From NCBI GenBank assembly GCA_963678085.1, contig OY782680.1:806001-870000 (forward strand): a DNA stretch of 64,000 nt. Direction: 5' to 3'. The DNA is from Aliishimia sp963678085. GTDB lineage: Bacteria > Pseudomonadota > Alphaproteobacteria > Rhodobacterales > Rhodobacteraceae. The position numbers and the translations under genes were made by a program. Positions 7,492 through 17,059 of this stretch are shown here, piece after piece. The stretch's first letter is position 1. Every line of letters begins with the position of its first letter. Under the pieces are notes generated by a model. That model worked only from the letters and a program-made list of their open reading frames with translations. It did no database searches and had not been told where the DNA came from.

Positions 7492-9443
7492 GTGGGCGGG
7501 TGCTTTGGACGCCCTCGCCCGAGCGATACAACGCCTCTCAAATGGCGAAGTTTGAGCGCTTTTTGCAAGACAAACACGGGTTAGCCTTCGACGATTACAA
7601 CGCCATGTGGCGCTGGTCGGTTCAGGATCTTGAGGGGTTTTGGAACGCGATTTGGGATTTCTTTGAGATCCGAGCAAGTGCGCGCCCCGAAAAGCTGCTG
7701 GTTCGGCGGCAATTGCCCGGTGCGATCTGGGGCACAGGCGGTAAGTTGAACTATGCGGAAAATGTTCTGCAACACGCAGAGCGTCATCCAGACAAAACCG
7801 CCGTGATCGTGCAATCCGAAACATTTGGCCGCTCAGAGATGAGTTGGGGCGCGCTGCGCGTGAAAGTCGCGCAGGTGGCGGCAAATCTGCGCGATATGGG
7901 GGTGGGTGCGGGGGATCGGGTTGTCGCCATTCTTCCAAATACCGAAGCCGCTTTGATCGCATTTCTCGCCGCCGCGAGCCTTGGCGCGATCTGGTCCCTA
8001 TGCGCCCCTGATATGGGCTATGCCGCCATTTTGGACCGGTTCCGCCAGATCGAACCCAAGGTGCTCATCGCGCAGGATGGCTATATTCACGCGGGCAAAC
8101 AGATCGACCGCCGCAGCGTGTTAGAACAGATCAATAGGGGGCTGCCTTCGGTTGAGCATTTCGTGACCCTTTCGGTTATGGGCGCGCTGCCAGAGGGCCA
8201 TGTGAGCTGGGAGTCCCTGACGCAAGGAGACGCCACATTCGCGCCCGTTCAGGTCGATTTCGAGCATCCGTTGTGGATTGTCTACTCCTCCGGCACCACA
8301 GGCAACCCCAAACCCATTGTGCATGGTCATGGGGGCATCCTCCTAGAGACATCCAAGAAATCCTTGCATCAGGATGTCAGCGCTACTGACCGCTACTGCT
8401 GGCTCACGTCGCCTGGGTGGATCATGTGGAACAATCAATGGATGGCGCTTGGTCAAGGGGCCTGCGTTGCCATGTTTGACGGAGCCCCGAACTACCCCGA
8501 TCTCAATCGGGTTTGGCAATTCATTGCGGATGAGAAACTGGATATTTTTGGCGCAGGGGCGGCCTTCTTTGCCTCTTGCATGAAAGCCAAGCTGACGCCC
8601 GGCGATGACTTTGATCTTGCCCAGCTCCGTTGCATCGGATCGACCGGATCGCCACTTTCGCAGGATTGCTATGATTGGATCTACCGGGATGTGAAGGCGG
8701 ATCAATGGCTGGCGCCCATCGCAGGGGGCACGGATCTTGCTGGTGCCTTTGTTTTGGGTCATCCAGGAATGCCCGTGCGCGCAGGAGAGATGCAGTGCCG
8801 CGCCTTGGGGAATGCGGTCAGGGCCTATGATCCAGAGGGGCGCGAATTGGTGGGCGAGGTCGGAGAGCTTGTCTGCACAGAGCCTCTGCCCTCCTTTCCG
8901 CTTTACTTCTGGGGGGATGAGGATGGCGAACGGCTTTTTGAGAGCTATTACGCAACCTATCCAGGCGTGTGGCGGCATGGGGATTGGATCAGCATTGCAG
9001 CCGATGGCAGCAGCGTCATCTATGGGCGTTCTGACGCCACCATCAACCGCAAGGGATTAAGACTTGGATCAGCCGAAATTTATCAGGCTGTAGAGGGGCT
9101 TGAGGCGATCCAGGACAGTCTTGTTGTGGATCTGGAATATCTGGGGCGCGAAAGCTTCATGCCTCTTTTTGTGGTGCCTGCTAGCGGCGTTCGGCTTGAT
9201 CAGGCGCTCAAAGATCAGATCAACGCGGCGATCAAAGAGCAGGTCTCAGCGCGGTTCATTCCCAGCGAGATTATAGAGATCTCAGAGGTTCCCCGCACCC
9301 TGTCCGGCAAAAAACTTGAAGTTCCTGTCAAAAAGCTGTTGCTTGGGGGTGATCCTGACCGGGTGGTGAACCGCGATAGCATGGCCAATCCGGGCAGTTT
9401 CGATTTCTTCATTGCCTATGCGGATGCACGGGCCTCAACCTAA
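7488..9443 (+). CDS. Acetoacetyl-CoA synthetase
   Basis: An ATP-dependent acyl-CoA ligase of the ANL superfamily, 651 aa, which is the usual length of acetoacetyl-CoA synthetase. The start at 7488 (MSGRVLWTPSPERY) overlaps the preceding stop as ATGA. The phosphate-binding loop reads YSSGTTGNPKPIVHGHGG around residue 265, and the C-terminal catalytic lysine region reads RTLSGKKLEVPVKK. The N-terminal ACAS_N-like domain and the GxxLNYAENVL-type segment fit the acetoacetate subgroup better than acetyl-CoA synthetase. In this operon it would activate acetoacetate or a related 3-oxoacid after import. Confidence 0.88.
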   Translation: MSGRVLWTPSPERYNASQMAKFERFLQDKHGLAFDDYNAMWRWSVQDLEGFWNAIWDFFEIRASARPEKLLVRRQLPGAIWGTGGKLNYAENVLQHAERHPDKTAVIVQSETFGRSEMSWGALRVKVAQVAANLRDMGVGAGDRVVAILPNTEAALIAFLAAASLGAIWSLCAPDMGYAAILDRFRQIEPKVLIAQDGYIHAGKQIDRRSVLEQINRGLPSVEHFVTLSVMGALPEGHVSWESLTQGDATFAPVQVDFEHPLWIVYSSGTTGNPKPIVHGHGGILLETSKKSLHQDVSATDRYCWLTSPGWIMWNNQWMALGQGACVAMFDGAPNYPDLNRVWQFIADEKLDIFGAGAAFFASCMKAKLTPGDDFDLAQLRCIGSTGSPLSQDCYDWIYRDVKADQWLAPIAGGTDLAGAFVLGHPGMPVRAGEMQCRALGNAVRAYDPEGRELVGEVGELVCTEPLPSFPLYFWGDEDGERLFESYYATYPGVWRHGDWISIAADGSSVIYGRSDATINRKGLRLGSAEIYQAVEGLEAIQDSLVVDLEYLGRESFMPLFVVPASGVRLDQALKDQINAAIKEQVSARFIPSEIIEISEVPRTLSGKKLEVPVKKLLLGGDPDRVVNRDSMANPGSFDFFIAYADARAST

Positions 9444-9453
9444 GGCACGGCAT

Positions 9454-10320
9454 ATGACCCCAGCGCAAGAACTGCTCCAGCTTCTTGATATCGAACAGTT
9501 GGAGGTGGATTTGTTCCGCGGCATTGGCAGCGGCGGAGAGACAACAACACGCATCTTTGGCGGGCATGTGATTGCCCAAGCCTTGATGGCCGCCTATCGC
9601 ACGGTTGATGACCGCTTGTGCCATTCGCTTCATGCCTATTTTATCCGTCCGGGCGATCCGGCAATTCCCGTGATTTATCAGGTGGACCGCGCCCGCGATG
9701 GCGGCAGCTTTACCACACGCCGGGTCGTGGCGATCCAGCACGGCAAGCAGATCTTTAACATGTCAGCGTCTTTCCATATCGACGAGGAGGGCTGGCGCTA
9801 TCAACATCCGATGAAGCCCGTCGGCGCGCCCGAAGATTGGCCCAACCGCGATGAGTTGCGCGGTGCCTTTGCCGATCAGCTTCCTGAAAAGTATCGCTCA
9901 GATTTCCTGCGGGAACGCCCCATCGAATTGCGAGAGGTCGCTCCGCGCGACTTCATGACCCCCGAGGTGGCCAGCGATGAAAACCAGCTTTGGTTCCGCA
10001 TGCAGGCCGCACAGGGGCAGGGGCCACAAATGCAACACTGCCTGCTGGCCTACGCCTCTGACATGAATTTGCTCGGCTCGTCCCTGCGGCCCCATGGGCT
10101 CACCTGGTTTCAGGGCAAGGTGATGACCGCAAGCCTTGACCATGCCATGTGGTTTCATGGGCCCATCGATTTTTCCGGCTGGCATCTTTATGATATGGAC
10201 GCGCCATGGACTGGGGGCGCGCGCGGCTTTAATCGCGGGTCGATCTATGCGCAAGATGGACGTTTGGTTGCCAGCACCGCCCAAGAGGGCCTGATGCGCC
10301 CTTTGCGGCCCAAAGGCTAG
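9454..10320 (+). CDS. tesB: Acyl-CoA thioesterase II (TesB family)
   Basis: A double-hotdog acyl-CoA thioesterase of 288 aa. I chose the ATG at 9454 (MTPAQELLQLLDIEQLEV) because it aligns with TesB proteins; the ATG at 9412 lies within the synthetase gene. The GGHVIAQALMAA segment near residue 35 and the C-terminal hotdog half with HAMWFHGPIDFSGWHLYD are typical. It hydrolyses medium and long acyl-CoAs to free acid and CoA. As the last gene of the operon it may relieve CoA trapping. Confidence 0.9.
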   Translation: MTPAQELLQLLDIEQLEVDLFRGIGSGGETTTRIFGGHVIAQALMAAYRTVDDRLCHSLHAYFIRPGDPAIPVIYQVDRARDGGSFTTRRVVAIQHGKQIFNMSASFHIDEEGWRYQHPMKPVGAPEDWPNRDELRGAFADQLPEKYRSDFLRERPIELREVAPRDFMTPEVASDENQLWFRMQAAQGQGPQMQHCLLAYASDMNLLGSSLRPHGLTWFQGKVMTASLDHAMWFHGPIDFSGWHLYDMDAPWTGGARGFNRGSIYAQDGRLVASTAQEGLMRPLRPKG

Positions 10321-10355
10321 AGCGATATTGCGCAGAAATTTCGACCGCTATCACC

Positions 10356-10370
10356 TGGACATCACGTCCA
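10356..10370. promoter_or_regulatory. Inverted repeat upstream of pobA
   Basis: TGGAC and GTCCA form 5-bp arms around a 5-nt centre, 46 bp before the pobA start. pobA genes are normally induced by 4-hydroxybenzoate through a PobR protein, and no pobR is seen here, so the assignment as an operator is inferred from position only. Confidence 0.3.
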
Positions 10371-10415
10371 AATTAAACAGATCATTCTAAGCATGAAACA
10401 CATGGAGGACAGCTG

Positions 10416-11585
10416 ATGCGCACACAAGTTGCCATAATTGGCGGGGGGCCGTCGGGGCTTTTGCTCTCTCAACTGCTGCACCGCAAAGGCATTGATACCA
10501 TCGTTCTGGAACGCAAGACCCGCGACTATGTGCTTGGCCGCATTCGCGCGGGCATTCTGGAAACCGGCTTTGTTGATCTGATGCGCGAGGCTGGCGTGGC
10601 CGAGCGGATGGACAGCGAAAGCTTTGTGCATGACGGCACCGTAATCGCCTATGGTAATGAACAATTCCAGATCGACTTTACCGAACACACCGGAACCCCG
10701 GTTGTTGTTTATGGTCAAACTGAAGTGACCCGTGACCTTTATGACGCGCGCGAAGCCATGGGCGGCAAGATCGTTTTCAACGTAGAAGATGTGGTGATTG
10801 AGGGCGCCGATACAGATAAGCCCTGCGTGAGCTACACCGTTGCGGGCAAGCAAGAGCGGATTGACTGCGATTTTGTCGCCGGGTGCGATGGGTTTCATGG
10901 TGTGAGCCGCCAGACTATTCCACTTTCGGTGCGGCGCGAATATGAAAAGGTCTACCCGTTTGGCTGGCTTGGGGTGCTCTCTGAAACCCCGCCGGTGCAT
11001 GATGAGTTGATCTATGCGAATTCTGAACGCGGCTTTGCCCTGTGCTCTATGCGCAATGCCAATCTCAGCCGCTATTACATCCAGTGCTCTCTCTCAGATC
11101 ATGCGAGCGATTGGAGCGATCAGATGTTCTGGAACGAGCTCAAACGCCGCATCCCAGAAGACGCTGCCGAACGCCTTGTCACCGGCCCCTCCATCGAAAA
11201 ATCCATCGCCCCGCTGCGCTCTTTCGTGACCGAACCGATGCGCTGGGGGCGCTTGTTCCTGTGTGGAGATGCCGCCCATATCGTGCCCCCGACCGGGGCC
11301 AAGGGGCTGAACACCGCTGCCTCAGATATTCATTATCTCTATCATGGGTTGGTGCAATATTTTGACGCGGGCGATAGTGAGGGCATTGATCGCTATTCGG
11401 AAAAAGCCCTGGCCCGGATCTGGAAAGCCGAGCGTTTCAGCTGGTGGATGACGAATTTGCTGCACCGCTTCCCCGATCAGACAGAATTTGACATCAAGAT
11501 GCAACGGGCGGACCTGGAGTTCCTAAGGGAAAACCGCGCAGCCCAAAGCGTTTTGGCGCAAAACTATGTGGGCCTGCCTTATTGA
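10416..11585 (+). CDS. pobA: 4-hydroxybenzoate 3-monooxygenase
   Basis: An FAD-dependent, NADPH-using hydroxylase that turns 4-hydroxybenzoate into protocatechuate, 389 aa as in PobA. The N-terminal FAD motif is IIGGGPSGLLL. The segment LGRIRAGILE holds the family arginines, and the region HIVPPTGAKGLN contains the proline next to the flavin. Tyrosines corresponding to the proton-relay pair appear in RYYIQCSL near residue 210 and in the extreme C-terminus NYVGLPY. It has its own upstream region with a GGAGGA ribosome site, and is probably a single-gene unit. Confidence 0.95.
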   Translation: MRTQVAIIGGGPSGLLLSQLLHRKGIDTIVLERKTRDYVLGRIRAGILETGFVDLMREAGVAERMDSESFVHDGTVIAYGNEQFQIDFTEHTGTPVVVYGQTEVTRDLYDAREAMGGKIVFNVEDVVIEGADTDKPCVSYTVAGKQERIDCDFVAGCDGFHGVSRQTIPLSVRREYEKVYPFGWLGVLSETPPVHDELIYANSERGFALCSMRNANLSRYYIQCSLSDHASDWSDQMFWNELKRRIPEDAAERLVTGPSIEKSIAPLRSFVTEPMRWGRLFLCGDAAHIVPPTGAKGLNTAASDIHYLYHGLVQYFDAGDSEGIDRYSEKALARIWKAERFSWWMTNLLHRFPDQTEFDIKMQRADLEFLRENRAAQSVLAQNYVGLPY

Positions 11586-11698
11586 GCTGACCATCCCCTT
11601 TGGCCTAACCGCTGGGCATAGCTGGCTCTATTCAGGTATTTGCCCGGCGGACTACGAATTTCCAGTCAACGATTAATGATAAACACGCGGCGGACCTG

Positions 11699-14524
11699 AT
11701 GACTTCTCAACCCAAGCTCGACCTCTCTCCGAAAGTCTCGGACGAAATCCGCCAAACCACCTGTTACATGTGCGCCTGCCGCTGCGGTATCAATGTGCAT
11801 ATGAAGTCGGGCAAGGTCGCCTATATCGAAGGCAATCGCGACCATCCTGTGAACAAGGGCGTGCTCTGCGCCAAGGGCTCTGCGGGTATTATGCAAATCA
11901 ATGCGCCTTCACGTCTGAGAGCGCCGCTTAAACGTGTTGGCCCCCGTGGCTCGGGTGCGTTCGAAGAGATTTCTTGGGATGAGGCGATGGAGATAGCTGT
12001 GGGCTTGCTCAAACCAATTCGCGAGGAGAACCCCGAAAAGCTTGCCTTTTTCACCGGGCGCGATCAGTCCCAGAGCTTTACCGGCCTGTGGGCGCAGAAT
12101 TATGGCACACCGAATTTCGCCGCCCATGGCGGGTTTTGCTCGGTGAATATGGCGGCGGGCGGTATTTACACGATGGGCGGGGCGTTCTGGGAATTTGGCC
12201 AGCCGGATTGGGATCATACCAAGCTGTTCATGCTTTTTGGCGTGGCCGAGGACCATGACAGCAACCCGATCAAGATGGGCATCGGTAAAATCAAAGAGCG
12301 CGGCGCACGAGTGATTGGCGTGAACCCAATCCGCTCGGGCTATAACGCGGTGGCAGATGATTGGGTGGGGATCACGCCGGGCACGGACGGTTTGTTTATT
12401 CTGTCCCTGGTGCATGAGCTGATGAAGGCAGGCAAGATTGATCTTGAATATCTGTCACAGTTCACAAATGCGCCGGTGCTGATTAATTGCGATGAAAACT
12501 CACCCGAGTTCGGCCTGCTCTTGCGCGATGAAAATGGCAAAGAGCTGGTGATTGATCGCGTTACCGGAGAGCCAACGGCCTTTGACAAGCGCGGCGTGAA
12601 GCCAGATCTTGGGGCGTACTATGACAAGGACGGCGTGCGCCATGTCACCGTGTTCTCAAAGATGGTTGAGCGCTATCTAAGCCCTGATTACGCCCCCGAA
12701 ACCGTCGCGCCGCAATGCGGGGTGAGCGCCGAGAAAATCCGCGCGGTAGCCAGTGAAATCGCCCGTGTCGCCTTTGATGAGGCCTTTGAGCTTGACCAAG
12801 AATGGACCGATTTTCGTGGGCAGATCCATAAGAGTGTAAAGGGCCGCCCAGTCTCGATGCATGCCATGCGCGGGATCTCGGCCCATTCCAATGGCTTTCA
12901 AACCTGCCGCGCGCTGCACACGCTACAGATCCTTTTGGGCACGGTTGAGGTTCCGGGTGGTTTTCGCTTCAAACCGCCCTATCCCAAACCTGTCTCCGCC
13001 CATCCCAAGCCGCATATGAAGGTCACACCCGGCAAGCCTTTGGACGGTCCGCATCTGGGCTATGTGAGCGGGCCGGATGATCTGTGCCTCAAAGAGGATG
13101 GTAGCCCCGCACGCATCGACAAGGCCTATACTTGGGAAAACCCGATGAGCGCCCATGGGCTCATGCATATGGTGATTTCAAACGCCCATGCGGGGGATCC
13201 TTACAAGATCGACACGCTGTTTATGTATATGGCGAATATGTCCTGGAATTCGAGCATGAACACCAGCGGTGTGATGGAGATGCTCACGGATAAGGACGAG
13301 AACGGCGGGTATGTGATCCCCAATATCATTTATTCGGACGCCTATAGCTCTGAAATGGTGGCCTATGCCGATCTTGTGCTGCCCGACACCACCTATTTGG
13401 AGCGCCACGATTGTATTTCCCTGCTGGACCGCCCGATTTGCGAAGCCGACGCAGCCGCAGATGCAATCCGTTGGCCGGTGATTGAGCCCGACCGCGATGT
13501 GCGGGGCTTTCAGTCGGTTCTGGTAGATTTGGGTGCGCGTCTGGGCATGCCTGCCTTTACCAATGAAGATGGAACCGCCAAATACAAAGACTATGCCGAT
13601 TACATCGTAAATCATGAACGCAAGCTGGGCATTGGCCCCTTATCGGGCTTTCGCGGTGAGAACGGTGATAAAACCGGGCGCGGCGAAGTGAACCCAGACC
13701 AGTTGCAGCGCTATATCGAAAATGGCGGCTTTCATGTGGCACATATCCCGGCAGGGGCTCAGTATTACAAACCTTGGAATAGCGGCTATCAGGATTGGGC
13801 CGTTGAGATGGGGCTTTATGATAAGCCCGAACCCTATCTGTTCTCGCTTTATGTGGAGCCCTTGCGACGCTTTCAACTTGCCGCCGAAGGGAACGGAGAG
13901 CGGCAACCGCCCGAACATCTGCGCCAGCGCATCATTGACACCATGGACCCACTGCCGATCTGGTATGCGCCCTTTGAAGATAGTAATGTCGATCAATCCG
14001 AATATCCAATCCATGCCCTGACCCAAAGGCCTATGGCTATGTATCACAGCTGGGGGACGCAAAACGCGTGGCTACGTCAGCTTTATGGGCGCAATCCGCT
14101 TTATCTGCCTACCAAGCTGATGCGCGAGCATGGCTTTGAGGATGGGGATTGGGCCAAGGTCGCTTCTGTGCATGGAGAGATCACTGTGCCGGTGATGGAG
14201 ATGGCGGCGCTGAATGAAAACACCGTGTGGACCTGGAATGCGATTGGCAAACGCAAAGGCGCTTGGGCTCTGAAAGAAGACGCGCCCGAGGGCGAAAAGG
14301 GCTTTCTCTTGAACCACCTCATCCACGAGCTGCAACCACCCAAAGGTGACGGCCTCAGATGGGCCAACTCCGATCCCATCACAGGCCAAGCCGCCTGGTT
14401 CGATCTGCGCGTCAAAATACAAAAGACCACAGCCCCCAGCGACAGTCGCAGCCAACCGGCCCACCCGCCGATTAAATCGCCCGTGGGCACTGGCCCGGAC
14501 ACGCTAACATGGAAGGTCGGATAA
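11699..14524 (+). CDS. soeA: Molybdopterin-guanine-dinucleotide oxidoreductase, sulfite dehydrogenase subunit SoeA
   Basis: Catalytic subunit of a DMSO-reductase-family complex, 941 aa. An N-terminal [4Fe-4S] site is formed by Cys22, Cys25 and Cys29 and a cysteine near residue 57. Cys147 in GGFCSVN is the likely molybdenum ligand. No Tat signal is visible, so the active site faces the cytoplasm, as known for SoeABC of Allochromatium and roseobacters, which oxidises sulfite to sulfate and passes electrons to the quinone pool. The partner genes soeB and soeC follow, with an unrelated ORF between. A formate dehydrogenase or another member of the family remains possible, but the subunit set fits SoeABC best. 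Confidence 0.75.
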   Translation: MTSQPKLDLSPKVSDEIRQTTCYMCACRCGINVHMKSGKVAYIEGNRDHPVNKGVLCAKGSAGIMQINAPSRLRAPLKRVGPRGSGAFEEISWDEAMEIAVGLLKPIREENPEKLAFFTGRDQSQSFTGLWAQNYGTPNFAAHGGFCSVNMAAGGIYTMGGAFWEFGQPDWDHTKLFMLFGVAEDHDSNPIKMGIGKIKERGARVIGVNPIRSGYNAVADDWVGITPGTDGLFILSLVHELMKAGKIDLEYLSQFTNAPVLINCDENSPEFGLLLRDENGKELVIDRVTGEPTAFDKRGVKPDLGAYYDKDGVRHVTVFSKMVERYLSPDYAPETVAPQCGVSAEKIRAVASEIARVAFDEAFELDQEWTDFRGQIHKSVKGRPVSMHAMRGISAHSNGFQTCRALHTLQILLGTVEVPGGFRFKPPYPKPVSAHPKPHMKVTPGKPLDGPHLGYVSGPDDLCLKEDGSPARIDKAYTWENPMSAHGLMHMVISNAHAGDPYKIDTLFMYMANMSWNSSMNTSGVMEMLTDKDENGGYVIPNIIYSDAYSSEMVAYADLVLPDTTYLERHDCISLLDRPICEADAAADAIRWPVIEPDRDVRGFQSVLVDLGARLGMPAFTNEDGTAKYKDYADYIVNHERKLGIGPLSGFRGENGDKTGRGEVNPDQLQRYIENGGFHVAHIPAGAQYYKPWNSGYQDWAVEMGLYDKPEPYLFSLYVEPLRRFQLAAEGNGERQPPEHLRQRIIDTMDPLPIWYAPFEDSNVDQSEYPIHALTQRPMAMYHSWGTQNAWLRQLYGRNPLYLPTKLMREHGFEDGDWAKVASVHGEITVPVMEMAALNENTVWTWNAIGKRKGAWALKEDAPEGEKGFLLNHLIHELQPPKGDGLRWANSDPITGQAAWFDLRVKIQKTTAPSDSRSQPAHPPIKSPVGTGPDTLTWKVG

Positions 14525-15339
14525 TGGATCCAGAGCTGGTACTTATCGACTATTTTGATGGAAAACCTGCGAAGCTGGCTATCATCTTGGCGCACCGCGC
14601 GGCATTACGGATTCTCCCTCAGCTTGGGCAGCATCTGATAAGTGACGATTTCAGAGATACGTTCCGTTCTGATCTTGCTCGGAGCTTTCTATACTGTTCT
14701 ATAGCCAGCCGCTGCGCTATGATTGATCATACGAAACCTCGCAAGATTGCGGCCTTCCACGCCTACCGCATCGCATCCCATCATTTGGCTGCGGCAACCG
14801 CCTTTGCCCAGGCTGCGGCCGCTTGCACCGCGAAAACAGATGCGGATGCTGTTTCTTTAGCTATCGACGCAGTTCTTGCCGCAGATGATTATAATGATGA
14901 TGTTTGGTCATCCGTAGTGCATGACATGAGCCTGCTCGCAGATACCGAGGTCGCACAGGACTTATACGACAAAGCTGTGCAGGATGGTAGTGCGCCTCAC
15001 ACAGATGATATGGATAAGCTACGGGATTTTCTGATCACCATTATTGCCGAAAAATTACTCGAAAGGCCATTATGGGGGCGCGGTTGCTCCTCTTACCAAG
15101 ATGATTGGAACAAGCTACGGGACTTTCTGTTAACGGACGATACCAATTGGCAATTTTGGGTCGATTTCTATCAGACCCTTTTGCAAGGCGGTGCCCATTC
15201 TCCAGACTATATTGATCTTATGGATCGAGTAGCTCAATTGCCGGTAGAGGACTGGCAAAGGCCTGCGCAAGAAATCAATGCGATCATTTCTGATTTATAC
15301 CGTGAGTATTTGAATACAACGGATCGGCAGGGTGAATGA
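14524..15339 (+). CDS. Uncharacterised protein inserted between soeA and soeB
   Basis: A 271-aa protein of no family that I can name. It starts at the ATG that shares one base with the soeA stop (TAATG), so it is translationally coupled. The sequence is rich in Ala, Asp and Tyr, and the middle (about residues 75-120) is an alanine-rich helix. It carries an internal near-repeat, DDMDKLRDFLI and DDWNKLRDFLL, about 35-40 residues apart. By eye it has more AT and different codon choice from soeA and soeB, which suggests recent insertion. The frame is intact and its stop lies 24 bp before soeB, so the operon is probably still transcribed through it. It has no metal-binding motif, so it need not be part of the enzyme. 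Confidence 0.7.
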   Translation: MDPELVLIDYFDGKPAKLAIILAHRAALRILPQLGQHLISDDFRDTFRSDLARSFLYCSIASRCAMIDHTKPRKIAAFHAYRIASHHLAAATAFAQAAAACTAKTDADAVSLAIDAVLAADDYNDDVWSSVVHDMSLLADTEVAQDLYDKAVQDGSAPHTDDMDKLRDFLITIIAEKLLERPLWGRGCSSYQDDWNKLRDFLLTDDTNWQFWVDFYQTLLQGGAHSPDYIDLMDRVAQLPVEDWQRPAQEINAIISDLYREYLNTTDRQGE

Positions 15340-15363
15340 TGGCACTAGCGGGTAGGACGTAAT

Positions 15364-16104
15364 ATGACCACACTTCCTGAAACCACCGAGCGCAAGTTGG
15401 GTTTGGTGATCGACCTTGATACCTGCGTGGGCTGCCATGCGTGTGTGATCTCGTGCAAGGGTTGGAACACGGAAAACTATGGGGCTCCGCTCGCGGATGT
15501 GGACGCTTATGGCGCTGATCCGGTGGGCACCTTTCTCAACCGGGTGCATAGCTATGAGGCGCAGCCCGTCGAGGGTCCGGCGCAGCTGGTGCATTTTCCC
15601 AAATCGTGTCTACATTGTGAGGATGCGCCCTGCGTGACCGTTTGCCCGACCGGCGCAAGTTACAAGCGTAGCGAGGACGGGATCGTTTTGGTCAATGAGG
15701 ATCACTGCATCGGCTGCGGCCTATGCGCCTGGGCCTGCCCGTATGGCGCGCGTGAGATGGACGGCGTTGAGAAGGTGATGAAGAAATGCACCCTCTGCGT
15801 GGATCGCATCTATAATGAGAACCTGCCAGAAGAGGACCGCGTGCCCTCTTGTGTGCGCACCTGCCCATCCGGGGCGCGCCATTTTGGCGATTTCGCCGAC
15901 CCCAATTCCAATGTCAGCAAGCTGACCGCAGAGCGCGGCGGCATGGATCTGATGCCGGAAATGGGTACGAAACCCGTGAACAAATACCTGCCCCCGCGTC
16001 CCAAAGATCAACTCAACACACCCTGCTCAGCGCCGATGGAGACCGTGGCAAGCGAGCCCAAAGGCTTCATGTCCTGGCTCGACAAAGCCCTGGAGAAAAT
16101 CTGA
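15364..16104 (+). CDS. soeB: Four-cluster ferredoxin subunit SoeB
   Basis: Electron-transfer subunit (246 aa) with four cysteine groups for [4Fe-4S] clusters: CVGCHACVISC near residue 20, CLHCEDAPCVTVC near 82, CIGCGLCAWAC near 115, and CTLC plus CVRTC near 142-165. This is the pattern of the DmsB/PsrB/SoeB family. It would carry electrons from the molybdenum subunit to the membrane subunit. The soeC start overlaps its stop by one base. Confidence 0.85.
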   Translation: MTTLPETTERKLGLVIDLDTCVGCHACVISCKGWNTENYGAPLADVDAYGADPVGTFLNRVHSYEAQPVEGPAQLVHFPKSCLHCEDAPCVTVCPTGASYKRSEDGIVLVNEDHCIGCGLCAWACPYGAREMDGVEKVMKKCTLCVDRIYNENLPEEDRVPSCVRTCPSGARHFGDFADPNSNVSKLTAERGGMDLMPEMGTKPVNKYLPPRPKDQLNTPCSAPMETVASEPKGFMSWLDKALEKI

Positions 16105-16979
16105 TGCATCCTGCGCCCTCCGTTATTCTCTTTACCGCGCTTTCGGGCATGGGTTTTGGCCTCTTGGCCTTCCTTGGCCTGGGCGTTCCTTCGGTTGATG
16201 GCATGGTGGCCTTTGTGTTTTTCTTCCTCGCTTATGCGCTGGCGGTTGGGGGGCTTTTGGCTTCGACTTTCCATTTGGGCCATCCAGAGCGGGCCTGGCG
16301 GGCCTTTAGCCAGTGGCGCACATCCTGGCTCTCGCGTGAAGGCATTGCGGCCGTTGCTGCCCTGTTGACTATGGGGATTTACGCGATTGATGTGATTTTC
16401 CTGGGCACTGGGGCCGCGCGCGTTTTCGGCATTATCGGGGCGGCGCTCTCTTTGATCACGGTCTTCACCACCTCGATGATCTATGCACAGCTCAAAACCA
16501 TTCCCCGCTGGAACATGCCTATCACGCCGATTTTGTTCATGACCTTCTCGGTCACGGGCGGCGCGCTGCTCTCTGGTCAAATCGCATTGGCGCAAGTAAT
16601 GCTGATCCTCACGGGCGCGGTGCAGGTCGCTTATTGGCATATGGGCGACAAGGCTTTTGAACAATCCGGCACCACGCTTGAGAGCGCCACGGGCCTGGGC
16701 ACTATCGGCGCGGTGCGCGCATTCGAGCCGCCTCATACCGGCACCAATTACCTGCTGAAAGAGTTTGTGCATGTGGTCGGGCGCAAACATGCGGCGAAAC
16801 TGCGCAAAATCGCCATGCTCTTGATGGTTGTCGTGCCGCTCGTGGCGCTGTTCTTGCCATTTAATCACACACTGGCAGTCATTGCGATGGTCAGCCACAT
16901 CAACGGGGTCTTCGTCTCACGCTGGCTGTTCTTTGCTGAGGCTGAGCATGTGGTCGGGCTCTATTACGGTCAACGATAA
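16104..16979 (+). CDS. soeC: Membrane anchor and quinone-reducing subunit SoeC (DmsC family)
   Basis: A 291-aa protein starting at MHPAPSVILFTALSGMG, with about eight hydrophobic segments and no cofactor motif. It resembles DmsC-type anchors. Such subunits hold the catalytic pair on the cytoplasmic face of the membrane and exchange electrons with the quinone pool. The loop AGGLLASTFHLGHPERAWRA-like segment (residues 45-65) is conserved in DmsC proteins. It is the last gene of the soe operon. Confidence 0.85.
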   Translation: MHPAPSVILFTALSGMGFGLLAFLGLGVPSVDGMVAFVFFFLAYALAVGGLLASTFHLGHPERAWRAFSQWRTSWLSREGIAAVAALLTMGIYAIDVIFLGTGAARVFGIIGAALSLITVFTTSMIYAQLKTIPRWNMPITPILFMTFSVTGGALLSGQIALAQVMLILTGAVQVAYWHMGDKAFEQSGTTLESATGLGTIGAVRAFEPPHTGTNYLLKEFVHVVGRKHAAKLRKIAMLLMVVVPLVALFLPFNHTLAVIAMVSHINGVFVSRWLFFAEAEHVVGLYYGQR

Positions 16980-17059
16980 CGAACGCTCCCCCGTCATGCC
17001 AAAAATGGGTGCTTGTTTGCGGCTAAAGTAATGAACAACGCGGAACAAGGAGAAGACGA

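Noticed and set aside
11699..16979. Formate dehydrogenase or DMSO reductase operon
   Set aside because: No Tat signal, no chaperone gene and no diheme subunit are seen. The subunit set and the sulfur genes nearby fit SoeABC better, although this is not proven.
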